A stretch of 58,151 bases of DNA from Thiocapsa sp. Its GTDB lineage: Bacteria > Pseudomonadota > Gammaproteobacteria > Chromatiales > Chromatiaceae. The notes beneath the pieces are model-generated. The model was not told the origin of the DNA, made no database searches, and saw nothing but the letters and a program-made list of their open reading frames with translations. Made by a program: the position numbers and the translations under genes. The stretch spans positions 1 to 58,151 of the forward strand of contig NZ_JAJDNA010000102.1 of assembly GCF_022340925.1 (NCBI RefSeq). The letters are read 5' to 3'. Numbering within the stretch: the first letter of the stretch is position 1; each line of letters starts with the position of its first letter. Below, piece by piece: positions 10,757 through 18,810 of the stretch.

Positions 10757-11526
10757 TCGCCCAGTGGGCCTGTCACAGGCACGAAACGCACCGGAAGGAG
10801 GTCACGACGGCGCAGACTGCCATCCTCGCCCTTGTCGAAGACCGCAAGCTGCTGAATGCTGTCGACGCCGCCAACCGGCATCACCAGCCGGCCACCGGGC
10901 CTGAGTTGGCCGACGAGACGCTCCGGAATCTCGGGCGCGGCGGCGGTGAGGATGATGCCGTCGAACGGCGCGGCCTCCGGCCACCCGAGCCAGCCGTCTC
11001 CGGCGCGCACCCGGACCTGCGGGTAGCCGGCCGCGGCCAGGTTTGCGATCGCGCGCTCCGCCAGGGCGGGAACGATCTCGACCGAATAGACCTCGACGCC
11101 CATGGCGGCCAGCACCGCAGCCTGATAGCCGGATCCAGTGCCGAGCTCAAAGACGCGATCACCGGGCCCGACGCCGAGCAGCTGGCTCATGATGGCGACG
11201 ATGTAGGGTTGGGAGATGGTCTGTCCGTTGCCGATCGGCAAGGGATGGTTGGCATAGGCGAGTGCCCGCTGCGCACTCGGCACGAATGCGTGGCGAGGGA
11301 CCTGGCGCATGGCCTCCGCTACCACGGGCTCCAGCCGGTCGAAGCCGAGCTCCCGCGAGGTCATCCGGACCTCGGCCTCGATCTTCTCCACGAGTCGATG
11401 ACGCTCAAGGGTCATGTCTTGTTCCGATGCGCACGCGTTGACGGCCGCCGACAGGGCGAGTGCGGCGGCGACGAGGGTTCTGTGAACGGAATGGGTGGCC
11501 GCATCGCGGGCGCTTCGCATGATCAT
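10753..11526 (-). CDS. pcm: protein-L-isoaspartate O-methyltransferase with N-terminal signal sequence
   Basis: PCMT methylates isoaspartyl residues in damaged proteins, using S-adenosylmethionine. The catalytic part begins near residue 40 and has the family motifs PRHAFVP, the substrate-loop region GNGQTISQPYIVA and the SAM site VFELGTGSGYQAAVLA. The protein is 257 aa, about 45 longer than cytoplasmic Pcm. The extra N-terminus (basic start, then TLVAAALALSAAVNAC) looks like a Sec signal peptide with a weak lipobox. The enzyme may therefore be exported, which raises the question of its SAM supply. It is followed by tmcA, whose proposed start overlaps its stop codon. Confidence 0.9.
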   Translation of the reverse strand: MIMRSARDAATHSVHRTLVAAALALSAAVNACASEQDMTLERHRLVEKIEAEVRMTSRELGFDRLEPVVAEAMRQVPRHAFVPSAQRALAYANHPLPIGNGQTISQPYIVAIMSQLLGVGPGDRVFELGTGSGYQAAVLAAMGVEVYSVEIVPALAERAIANLAAAGYPQVRVRAGDGWLGWPEAAPFDGIILTAAAPEIPERLVGQLRPGGRLVMPVGGVDSIQQLAVFDKGEDGSLRRRDLLPVRFVPVTGPLGD

Positions 11527-11708
11527 CGGCTCTGCACCTGGGGGGTCGTCGCGGCGTCACCTGTGAGGTGAGGGATCGGCAATCCAGGATACTGATTCTA
11601 GCAACCTCTCTGCACAAGCCGACGCCGCGGCCAATCGCCATTTTCAGGCTCAAGGCGCCGCGTGCGACCTCGCAACCGGCCGAGTGGGCGTCGATGCCGA
11701 TCGTTCGC

Positions 11709-12008
11709 TCACTTGAACAGGTCTTCGGCGGCACGTCTCAGCGCCATCTGGTCATCTGCCGAGGCTGGCGGCGTCCCGGCTCGGAGCAGGGGTTGAAACC
11801 AGTCGCAGAAGTTGGCCTGCTCCTTCACAACGACGCGATCGACCATGGGTTCCCGGCACTCATTTGGTCGTCCGGGGGCGTAATGGCGGCAGTTGCGGCA
11901 GCAGTGGGTCGGTTTGCCGCACGCGAGGCAACCCAGCTCACGCCCATAGTCGAGCTTAGTCAGTCCATGTCCACAATTCCAGCAGTGTCCGCTGATCTCA
12001 TCGGCCAT
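11709..12008 (-). CDS. small cysteine-rich zinc-ribbon-like protein (99 aa)
   Basis: The protein has two CxxC pairs near the N-terminus (CWNC at residues 9-12 and CLAC at 27-30), forming a probable zinc ribbon. A second cysteine cluster follows (CCRNC at 36-40, then Cys51 and Cys68). The layout resembles a conserved, uncharacterised proteobacterial family. I chose the ATG at 12008, although an in-frame Met four codons upstream is also possible; the longer frame is Pro/Arg-rich and unlikely. It lies between the HIRAN protein and pcm on the same strand. The function is unknown; metal binding is inferred from the cysteines. Confidence 0.7.
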   Translation of the reverse strand: MADEISGHCWNCGHGLTKLDYGRELGCLACGKPTHCCRNCRHYAPGRPNECREPMVDRVVVKEQANFCDWFQPLLRAGTPPASADDQMALRRAAEDLFK

Positions 12009-12163
12009 GATCCAGTCCATACAGCCCGCGTCAGGGGTCCATTGTCGGTCGTCCCGGCCAGATGTGCCAGGGGCCGCGAACGGTCTTGCAGACCCTGCGA
12101 GGTAGCCCGGCGACGGCACCCGTCCGGGGTCAAGGGGGAACACGCCAGCCTTTGCGATCGGCC

Positions 12164-12532
12164 TCAATGCATGAGGATCTCCAGCTCCACGCGCTGATCG
12201 TGATCGGCGTGCGGGATCAGACGACGGATGCGCGCACTCAAGCGGCGCCGCCTTGCAAGCAGGCGGGCAACGACCAGGTTTTCCCAGCGGGGCAGATACC
12301 CCAGCTTGTGGCCGCGCCAGTGGATGGCCACGGCCTCGGCATCATGGGGGTTGTGCCGTTCCGCGGCCAGGGTCAGCGCCGTGCCTGTCCGCAGGGCCGG
12401 CCAGAGCGCCAGCGCCTCGTGGTGGCAGAATCCAGCCAGGCGGCTTCGCTGGATGACGAAAGGGCTGCCGAGGATTGCCTCGTCGAGACAAGCGCCGGAG
12501 GCATGTTCATTGGAGGGTCGCGGGTGGGACAT
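12164..12532 (-). CDS. stand-alone HIRAN domain protein
   Basis: HIRAN domains bind single-stranded 3' DNA ends in eukaryotic HLTF and are found in bacteria alone or fused to nucleases and helicases. In this 122-aa protein the domain covers roughly residues 25-105. It shows the family pattern: a start resembling RLAGFCHHE, a middle ERHNPHDAEAVAIHW, and a GHKLGYLPRWEN segment. Apart from a short N-terminal tail nothing else is attached, so it must act with partners elsewhere. It sits upstream of the zinc-ribbon protein on the same strand. A role in DNA repair or damaged-DNA recognition is inferred from the family only. Confidence 0.8.
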   Translation of the reverse strand: MSHPRPSNEHASGACLDEAILGSPFVIQRSRLAGFCHHEALALWPALRTGTALTLAAERHNPHDAEAVAIHWRGHKLGYLPRWENLVVARLLARRRRLSARIRRLIPHADHDQRVELEILMH

Positions 12533-12645
12533 GACGGTGACCTCAGCGATGCGGAGGGATCGATGCTAGCGCGCTGGGTGGCTCAAGAGCTGAGCCCGCG
12601 CCCCGGATTGCGAAAGGCAGGTCGTGAGCCGGATCGGGCGCGCTA

Positions 12646-12735
12646 CGGAAACGCTTTAGGTCAGCGCTGGCGTGTTCGGTGTTTCCTGTCTGGGCCGGGA
12701 AGCCCCGCCATGTTCAAGCGCCCAAGCACTTGAGA
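12646..12735. repeat. dispersed intergenic repeat, copy A
   Basis: The segment contains a GAAACGC start, a GTTTCCTGTCTGGGCCGGG core and a tail (TGTTCAAG...CACTTGA) able to form a small stem-loop. The same order of elements recurs at 17490-17567 and 51453-51529. It lies between the HIRAN gene and the end of the nucleoside transporter gene. The following bases (to about 12795) also resemble 46513-46590. Confidence 0.6.
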
Positions 12736-12808
12736 ATGGGGGAACCGGGAAACCGCATGTTTCGCTCCCGCCTGATCTTTAGCCAGGATGGCCATTCACG
12801 CCACGTCC

Positions 12809-14059
12809 CTATAGAACCAGGGCGACGACCGCGCCGGTCATCAGAGTGGCCATCGTGCCCGCGAGGATGGACTTCATTCCGAGTGAGACGATCTCGTCGC
12901 GCCGCTGCGGCACCATGGCCCCGAGCCCGCCGATCATGATGCCGAGGCTGCCGAGGTTGGCGAATCCGCAGAGGGCGTAGGTCAGGATCAGACGACTGCG
13001 ATCGGTGAGCTGTGTGCCCGACATGCGGGCGAGTTCCAAGTAGGCGAGCAGCTCGTTGAGCACCGTCTTGACGCCCATCAGCGAGCCTGCCACCTGGGCC
13101 TCCGACCAGGGGATTCCGATCGACCAGACGACCGGAGACATGATCCAACCGAGTATGCGCTGCGCGCTCAACGGCTCGCCCGCGATCAGCGGCAGCAACC
13201 CGAGGAGTTGGTTGGTCAGACTCACCAGGGCGACCATGACGATCAACATCGCGACGATGTTGAGCCACAGCGGAATGGCGTCGAGCGTGCCCCGGGTGAT
13301 GGCGTCCATGCTGCTGCGCGAATTGCTCGTGATCGCGATGAGGGCCCGACCCGTCTCGCCGTCGTCCTCGGGGACCAGGATACCGGCGAGCATCAAGGCC
13401 GCCGGGGCGCTGATCAGCGACGCTGTGAGGATATGTCCCATCGCGTCGGGCACGGAATCCGCGAGGATACCGGCATAGAGGACCATGACGGTCCCGGCTA
13501 CGGTGGCCATGCCGCAGGTCATGAGCGCAAAGAGCGCCGCCCGCGAGAGTCCGGCCAGGTAGGGCCGGATCAACAAGGGTGCCTCGGTCATGCCGACGAA
13601 GACGTTGGCCGCGGCCCCGAGTCCGAGCGCCCCGCCGGTCCCCATGGTGTGCCGCAGCAGCCAGGCGAACGCTCGGACCAGCAGGGGTAGCACGCGCCAA
13701 TGAAAGAGCAGCGCGGACAGGGCACTCATCACCAGGATCAGTGGGAGCGCCTGAAAGGCGAGCACGAAGCTGTTCTGCGGGTACGGCACCTCGAAGGGTG
13801 CGGCGCCGCCGCCGAGAAAACCGAAGACCAGCTCTGTACCGGCGCGGGTGGCGCGCTGAATTGCCACAACCAGCTGGTTGAGCGACAGAAACACCGACTG
13901 GGCGAGGGGCAGCCTGAGGAGGACGAGGGCGAGGAGGAATTGCAGGGCCAGCCCGGCCAGGATCAGGCGGGGAGCTACCGCGCCTCGCCGCTCGCTCAAG
14001 ACCCAGGCCGAACCGATGATCAGGCACAGTCCAAGCACGGGTTGAATCTGGCTCAGCAT
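12809..14059 (-). CDS. CNT-family concentrative nucleoside transporter
   Basis: This inner-membrane permease takes up nucleosides with a cation gradient (NupC/CNT family). The 416-aa protein has about ten hydrophobic segments. It shows the CNT domain order: an N-terminal membrane region, a gate region (MTCGMATVAGTVMVLYAG) and a C-terminal pore domain with a LANLGSLGIM-like stretch (CGFANLGSLGIM). The motif GAAANVFVGMTEAPLLIRPY is typical of CNT proteins. The ATG at 14059 has a GAGG ribosome binding site. It lies 126 bp downstream of hslO on the same strand. Specificity (pyrimidine or purine, proton or sodium coupled) cannot be read from the sequence. Confidence 0.9.
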   Translation of the reverse strand: MLSQIQPVLGLCLIIGSAWVLSERRGAVAPRLILAGLALQFLLALVLLRLPLAQSVFLSLNQLVVAIQRATRAGTELVFGFLGGGAAPFEVPYPQNSFVLAFQALPLILVMSALSALLFHWRVLPLLVRAFAWLLRHTMGTGGALGLGAAANVFVGMTEAPLLIRPYLAGLSRAALFALMTCGMATVAGTVMVLYAGILADSVPDAMGHILTASLISAPAALMLAGILVPEDDGETGRALIAITSNSRSSMDAITRGTLDAIPLWLNIVAMLIVMVALVSLTNQLLGLLPLIAGEPLSAQRILGWIMSPVVWSIGIPWSEAQVAGSLMGVKTVLNELLAYLELARMSGTQLTDRSRLILTYALCGFANLGSLGIMIGGLGAMVPQRRDEIVSLGMKSILAGTMATLMTGAVVALVL

Positions 14060-14185
14060 CGGCGGCCTCGCTGGAACGGGACGGACGGCGGCATTCGGTC
14101 GGTTTGGAGCGCCGGCGGTCGAGTCGCCGAGGCCGTGGCCTCGAGCGCGGAGGGGCGGGCTCGAGGACCAGGCGGTTCGATCGAG

Positions 14186-15058
14186 TCAGTGCTGTGAAGA
14201 GGGCGACGCGTGGCGGCTATGTTCGGCGAAGATCTGCATGGTGTCCACGGGATCGAATCGATAAGTCCGGTTGCAGAACTCGCAGGTGACCGTGACGGCC
14301 CCTTGCTCGGTGATGATGTCGTGAACCTCGTCCGCCCCGAGGAGCTTGAGTGTCTCCTCGATTCGAGTGCGCGAGCAGCCGCAACGAAAGGCGACCGGCT
14401 CGGGCTCGAAGAGGCGGACCGATTCCTCGTTGAAGAGTCGGTGCAGAAGGTCGCTGCTGGAGCGACCGGCGAGCTCCTCGCGGGTGAGTGTGCCGGCCAG
14501 CATCCCGACCCGCTCCCAATCTTCGTCGCTGAGTCCGTCACCCGGAAGGCGCTGCAGCAGCAGGCCGGCGGCCCGTTCCTCGCGCGCGGTGAGCCAAAGC
14601 CGTGTCGGGAGCTGCTCCGAATCGCTGAAATAGTGCTCGATCGCAGCCGAGAGGTCGGGTCCCTCCAGCGGCACGATCCCTTGGTAAGGCGCGGCGCCGC
14701 GCCGCTCGATGGTGAGCGCAAGGTGGCCAGCGCCGAACCGCGCCGGGAGAGTCCCGGCGGACGGCACATCACCTTCCCACCGGGCGAGTGCGCGCACCTT
14801 GTGCTCGTCTGTCGTTTGCGCCACCAGCGTGCGAATCGGTCCGCTCCCCTGTGCCTGCAGGATCAGGGAACCCTGAAACTTGATGGTGGCCGCAAGCAGA
14901 GTCACGGCGGCCATGGCCTCGCCGAGTGGCTCGCGCACCGCCTCCGGGTAGGGGTGCGCGCTCAAGACGGCGCGCCAGGTTGCATCGAGGTGAACCAGAT
15001 TCCCGCGAATTCCGGTGTTCTCGAAGAGGAAGCGGTAAAGGCGATCCGAGTCACTCAT
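14186..15058 (-). CDS. hslO: redox-regulated holdase chaperone Hsp33
   Basis: Hsp33 is a cytoplasmic chaperone switched on by oxidative unfolding. When reduced, four cysteines bind zinc; oxidation forms disulfides and exposes the client-binding surface. The 290-aa protein has the folded N-terminal domain with an LLAATIKFQGSLILQAQG segment. The C-terminal redox switch has both cysteine pairs, CGC near residue 231 and CEFC near 264. The ATG at 15058 has a GGGAGC ribosome binding site. A divergent small membrane-protein gene begins 255 bp away, so the spacer holds both promoters. Confidence 0.95.
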   Translation of the reverse strand: MSDSDRLYRFLFENTGIRGNLVHLDATWRAVLSAHPYPEAVREPLGEAMAAVTLLAATIKFQGSLILQAQGSGPIRTLVAQTTDEHKVRALARWEGDVPSAGTLPARFGAGHLALTIERRGAAPYQGIVPLEGPDLSAAIEHYFSDSEQLPTRLWLTAREERAAGLLLQRLPGDGLSDEDWERVGMLAGTLTREELAGRSSSDLLHRLFNEESVRLFEPEPVAFRCGCSRTRIEETLKLLGADEVHDIITEQGAVTVTCEFCNRTYRFDPVDTMQIFAEHSRHASPSSQH

Positions 15059-15252
15059 CCGATGCTCCCGCGGGTGCTGTTTGTTGCCTCGTTACATCTT
15101 GTTTCAAATTGTCATCGTTTGCGCCCTGTGTCCGACACAAACGATCGGATTTGGGCGCACGTCCTGATGCGGCTTCATGTGCCAAGTAGTTTCAATCTGT
15201 TACAGGCGCGTCCGACGGCTCGGCTCAGGGTCGGATCGCGGGTCACTGCGAC

Positions 15253-15280
15253 TTGCATAAACGTTAGCAAACGCTAATAT
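15253..15280 (+). promoter_or_regulatory. sigma70-type promoter with overlapping inverted repeat
   Basis: TTGCAT (15253-15258) and TAATAT (15275-15280) are spaced by 16 bp. A perfect inverted repeat, TTAGC-AAAC-GCTAA (15264-15277), lies in the spacer and touches the -10 box, as expected for a repressor site. The 56-aa membrane-protein gene starts 34 bp downstream. Confidence 0.6.
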
Positions 15281-15313
15281 GCTGTTTAACATTGTCGTGG
15301 AAAGGAAACAACC

Positions 15314-15484
15314 ATGATCCCTTTGATCCTGAGTCTCGTGACGGCTGTCCTCTTTCTGATCCTTGCCAGCGCCATCTATGGGGTCGAGGCGCTTGCTGCC
15401 AACGCCTGGGTCGCCATGGTCTTTTGGGGCCTCATCGGGGCGGGAGCTTTGGTCTTCGCCCTGAGCGCCGAAACGTCCCGGTGA
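15314..15484 (+). CDS. small two-helix membrane protein (56 aa)
   Basis: The gene is supported by an AAGGAA ribosome binding site about 8 nt before the ATG and by a good promoter (15253-15280). The protein is almost entirely hydrophobic: helix 1 at residues 3-22 and helix 2 at about 31-50, joined by a short YGVEALAANAW loop and ending in a polar tail. I recognise no family. Its apparent regulation by a palindromic operator and its isolation between hslO and the phosphoesterase suggest a stand-alone, controlled transcript. Candidate roles such as a stress-response membrane peptide are speculation. Confidence 0.65.
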   Translation: MIPLILSLVTAVLFLILASAIYGVEALAANAWVAMVFWGLIGAGALVFALSAETSR

Positions 15485-15691
15485 TGGTACTCATCGGAGG
15501 GAAGCCGCGGCCTCCACCGTGCCCCGATTGGCCTCGGCCGCTTCCCCTGTCCGGGCTCGCCCCCGGGGGGCGCCTCATCGCTGGACATCTCCGGATGCGG
15601 GCGACGGGGACTCCGCGTGCCGAGTCGGAGGGTTGCGCTCGGACGCATGCGCGATCCGCGGGCGCCACCTGAGTCGGGTTCCTCGCTGCGC

Positions 15692-16534
15692 TCAGCCCTG
15701 ACCCGACTTCCTCAGGAAGGCATCGACGGAAGGACCCAGCTCGCGTTCGCCCGCGAGGACGGCCGCCTCGAAGCCTCGGCGCCAGTGAGGCATCAGGAGA
15801 CGCGCCTGGCGCCACTCCTCGAAGAGGATGCGCGCCAGGGGGCCGCCTTCCTCGATGAAGCCCGAATCCCGAAAGTGCCGCTCGGCACGTCCGCGGTCAT
15901 ACTCAAACCGGACGATCTCCCATTCCCAGCGCCCACGCCTTTCCTGGAGTCGCGCATAGCTACCGCGCGGGTCACCGTCGAAGGGCGAGCCGACCGATCC
16001 GACGTTCAGGATGGGGATGCCATCCAGCTCGCGCTGAAGCGGCCGATGGGTATGAGCAGTCACGAACAGCGCGACATCCGCCGGGAGCTGGCCCCGGATA
16101 GCCTCGTCCGGAGCGCTGGCGGTGATGCCGTGGCGATTGCCCGCCATGGTCCCATGGGTGACATGAACCCAGCTTGCGTCATGGCTGCCATGGAAACAGA
16201 GATGGTCCGGCCAGCCTTCGAGCGCCGAAATGCGCTCACGAACCTGCCGATGGGTCCAGTCCGCGAAGCGACGCATGTCGGCCTCGAGCTCCGTGCGCGG
16301 GGGCTCGCGACCGCAACGCAGTATCCACGCCTCGTGATTGCCTTTGACCGGGAGCCATCCGCGGGATCTGCGGAGCGTCTCGAAAAGCTCGAGGCAATCG
16401 AGGCTGCTGGGTCCACGGTTGACGAGATCACCGTCCATCACGACGAGGTCGGGGTCCCAATCGAGGATCTGCTCGACGGCGACCTCCATCGCCGGCAGAT
16501 TGGCTTGTACGTCGGAAAAGATCGCGACCTTCAT
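15692..16534 (-). CDS. calcineurin-like metallophosphoesterase
   Basis: The protein has the five metal-site motifs of the family in order: SDVQAN near the start, DGDLVNRGP, GNHE, a later histidine in HGSHD, and TAHTHRPL near residue 165. At about 280 aa it resembles YfcE/MJ0936-like enzymes more than large nucleotidases. In the first motif the usual D-x-H is replaced by SDVQ, so a Gln stands where a metal-binding His is common. I chose the ATG at 16534 (another lies at 16537); the 10 residues further upstream do not look like family sequence. It follows the thiamine-binding gene by 66 bp on the same strand. The substrate is unknown. Confidence 0.8.
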   Translation of the reverse strand: MKVAIFSDVQANLPAMEVAVEQILDWDPDLVVMDGDLVNRGPSSLDCLELFETLRRSRGWLPVKGNHEAWILRCGREPPRTELEADMRRFADWTHRQVRERISALEGWPDHLCFHGSHDASWVHVTHGTMAGNRHGITASAPDEAIRGQLPADVALFVTAHTHRPLQRELDGIPILNVGSVGSPFDGDPRGSYARLQERRGRWEWEIVRFEYDRGRAERHFRDSGFIEEGGPLARILFEEWRQARLLMPHWRRGFEAAVLAGERELGPSVDAFLRKSGQG

Positions 16535-16600
16535 CATCGGCATCCAGCGGCGCGGCAATCCCCACACGATAACCGGATCACAGCGTCGAGAAAACTCGGC

Positions 16601-16903
16601 CTAGCCGATTCGCCCACGCACGGCCTCGATCTTTGCGGAGAGTCGGCCGACCGGACCCTGTCGAATATCGAACTTCGCCGTTGCATAGACGCGCTCGCAG
16701 CCCAGCCCCTCCAGGATCGCCTGGGCCCGGGCGATGATCTCGAGGGCATCGGGTAGCGTGGCAGTCTCGACGGTCGTTCCCATCGGCGAGAGCCGGTAGG
16801 GGTGGCCGCTGTCCCGGATCATCGCGACGACAGGGGCAACGAAACGGCTCATGCTGACACCCTGGTCCAATGGGAAAATGCTGAGATCGAGGAGGACGGA
16901 CAT
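16601..16903 (-). CDS. MTH1187/YqgV-type thiamine-binding protein
   Basis: Small proteins of this family (PF01910, DUF77) have a ferredoxin-like fold, form tetramers and bind thiamine or similar pyrimidines. The 100-aa protein shows the family start MSVLLDLSIFPLD, a central SPMGTTVE segment, and the closing KFDIRQG and LSAKIEAV segments. The ATG at 16903 gives the usual length; the extra upstream residues in the frame are not conserved. It is upstream of the metallophosphoesterase gene, possibly in one transcript. The ligand is inferred from the family. Confidence 0.85.
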   Translation of the reverse strand: MSVLLDLSIFPLDQGVSMSRFVAPVVAMIRDSGHPYRLSPMGTTVETATLPDALEIIARAQAILEGLGCERVYATAKFDIRQGPVGRLSAKIEAVRGRIG

Positions 16904-17028
16904 GTGGATGTTTCGCGGGTGCGGGCAAGATCCGGACTGGGATTGCCCTGTCATGGACGAGAACTATAGACTGCGGCTTATCACACGCCCAGCGCGAGCC
17001 GCGAACAAGTCGACCGCAACGACCTTCG

Positions 17029-17490
17029 ATGACAACCGAGAACGACGCCGCCGAGCCCGATTGGGAGACCCCCTTGACCTTGACGCTGACCCCGGCGCTT
17101 CTCATCCACTCGTTGATGGGCACGGCGTCCGCGGTCCACACCGGGTGGGGCAGTTGTGTCGATGACTCGCTCCTGCTCTCCAATCTGGTGTCGATGGAGG
17201 ATCGGGCCGGGAACTATATCCGGCTTGCCGAGCAGGAGTTCGTCGAGGACGATCAGCCCGAGACCGTCTGGCATGATTGGACCCTGGAGGTACGGATCGG
17301 CAGCGTGCTCACGACCGGACATTGGCAGTTCCCCGCGACCGCGCATCCATCGGAGTGGGAGTGGAACGCGCGCGAGGCAGGCCGTGCCTTCGAGCGTGCC
17401 TGTCTCCTGGTGGGGCGTCGCGTGCGTCGCACGATGGCGGTCGAGGATCCAGCCCCGACCGATGCCGTTCCGCGATTGAGTCGCCATTAG
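17029..17490 (+). CDS. hypothetical protein (153 aa)
   Basis: I do not recognise a family. The protein is acidic, with several Trp residues (HTGWGS, VWHDW, WEWNAREAG), normal amino acid balance, and no signal peptide or membrane segment. The region from about residue 15 to 135 looks like a folded globular domain. It is divergent from the thiamine-binding gene, with 125 bp between. A possible promoter there has TTGCCC and TATAGA 16 bp apart, near 16945-16970. A copy of the dispersed repeat begins directly after the stop codon. Confidence 0.6.
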   Translation: MTTENDAAEPDWETPLTLTLTPALLIHSLMGTASAVHTGWGSCVDDSLLLSNLVSMEDRAGNYIRLAEQEFVEDDQPETVWHDWTLEVRIGSVLTTGHWQFPATAHPSEWEWNAREAGRAFERACLLVGRRVRRTMAVEDPAPTDAVPRLSRH

Positions 17491-17567
17491 CGAAACGCTG
17501 GACGTATGCAGCGTTTCCCGCCCGGGGCAGGAGGTCCCGGCATGTTCAAGGACCTCAGTGCCTGAAC
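17490..17567. repeat. dispersed intergenic repeat, copy B
   Basis: It begins at the stop codon of the 153-aa gene with an inverted repeat (GAAACGCTG...CAGCGTTTC). A CCCGCCCGGGGCAGGAGG core follows, then a GTTCA...TGAAC stem-loop. It has the same order of elements as copies A and C. The stem-loops could also serve as a transcript end. Confidence 0.65.
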
Positions 17568-17741
17568 GGACACGAAGCCTTCGGGGGGTCGCACCGCTCG
17601 GAACGCGGGCCGATGATGGCCAGGATGGACATGAATCCCATTTCCTCAGGGAGCGCTGGCCTATGCGGTCCCTCCAACCGGTCAGCCGGGCTCCGATTCT
17701 GATGCAGCCGGGGCGCTATGCCGCGCCTCAGGGAGATCGTC

Positions 17742-18026
17742 ATGAAGATCAGTGTTGACGTCGATATCACACCCGATGAGGTGCGTAAGCTCTTTGGTCT
17801 GCCGGATGTCGAAGGCTTTCAGCGTCAGCTAATGGAGGATATCCGCGAACGCTTGGCCTCGGGCGCCGAGGGTTACGATCCGATCAAATTGTTTCAGCCC
17901 TACGTGTCCGGGACCATGGCTTCGTGGGACATGTTCCAGAAGATGCTGGCGAGCGCGGCCAGTGGTGCTTCGGGCGGACCGGCCGGTCACCAGGAGGCGA
18001 CAGAGGTCTCTGCGCGCAAGAAATAG
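17742..18026 (+). CDS. DUF6489-like small protein (94 aa)
   Basis: The protein begins MKISVDVDITPDEVRKLFGLPDV, the pattern of small conserved proteobacterial proteins annotated as DUF6489. An amphipathic middle (ERLASG...IKLFQPYVSG) is followed by a Ser/Ala/Gly-rich tail ending in lysines. I chose the ATG at 17742, which has a GGAG-like ribosome binding site, over one eight codons upstream. The purN gene converges from the right, with about 100 bp between. The function is not known; no catalytic motif is visible. Confidence 0.7.
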   Translation: MKISVDVDITPDEVRKLFGLPDVEGFQRQLMEDIRERLASGAEGYDPIKLFQPYVSGTMASWDMFQKMLASAASGASGGPAGHQEATEVSARKK

Positions 18027-18129
18027 CTCAGCCGGCGTGCGCCGGTTGGCGGGCGGCGGCGAGCGAGTCAAACCGGCAGGGCGGCCGCATCAGAGCCGGG
18101 TCCTGGGGGGCAAACCCGCCCTTGCCCGC

Positions 18130-18810
18130 TCAGACCTCGCGGCGCTCGCCAGCCGAGCTGGCCTCGATCACGACGGGCGACAAGAGGGGCGCACCGTCCA
18201 GCCAGGGCAGACCATCGTCTCCCAGGCGCAGGCGGCCTTGCGCGAACCAGCCCACGGCCCGCGGATAGATGATGTGCTCCTGCGTCAGCACGCGTGCCGC
18301 CAGGGATGCGGCATCCTCGCCCGAACGGATCGGGAGGCGGGCCTGGATGATGACTGGCCCGCCGTCGAGCTCCGCCGTCACGAAATGCACGCTTGCCCCG
18401 TGCTCGCGCTCGCCGGCATCCAGTGCACGCTGATGGGTGTGCAATCCGCGGAATTTCGGCAGAAGCGAGGGGTGGATGTTGAGCATCCGACCCAGGTAGT
18501 GACCGACGAGCCGGGGCGTGAGAATGCGCATGAATCCGGCCAAGACCACCAGGCCGGGGCGATAGCGGTCGATCAACCCCTGCAGATCAGCCTCGTAGGG
18601 CTCGCGACTGTCATACCTCCGGTGATCGAGCACCTCGGTCGGGATGCCTTGTCGTCGCGCCCGCTCGAGACCGTAGGCGTCGGGCCGATTACTGATCACG
18701 GCAACGATCTCGATCGGCAGGCCCTTTGTCTGCTGATCCATCAATGCCTGCAGGTTGCTGCCGCCACCCGAGATCAAGACGACGACGCGCAGGTGTCCGC
18801 CATCAGGCAT
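18130..18810 (-). CDS. purN: phosphoribosylglycinamide formyltransferase
   Basis: PurN transfers the formyl group of 10-formyl-THF to GAR in purine synthesis. The 226-aa protein has the N-terminal [13 protein letters not shown] phosphate-binding segment, the LAGFMRIL motif, the catalytic [12 protein letters not shown] block with its Asn and His, and the conserved Asp in the [11 protein letters not shown] segment. The ATG at 18810 lies inside the purM 3' end (8-nt overlap), so the two are translationally coupled. The upstream extension of the frame is a purM shadow. Confidence 0.95.
   Translation of the reverse strand: MPDGGHLRVVVLISGGGSNLQALMDQQTKGLPIEIVAVISNRPDAYGLERARRQGIPTEVLDHRRYDSREPYEADLQGLIDRYRPGLVVLAGFMRILTPRLVGHYLGRMLNIHPSLLPKFRGLHTHQRALDAGEREHGASVHFVTAELDGGPVIIQARLPIRSGEDAASLAARVLTQEHIIYPRAVGWFAQGRLRLGDDGLPWLDGAPLLSPVVIEASSAGERREV

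Noticed and set aside
15105..15150. Nested inverted repeats with TGTGTCCGACACA in the hslO upstream region
   Set aside because: The arms do not fit TGT-N12-ACA or another regulator I know, and there is no clear promoter relation; noted but not claimed.
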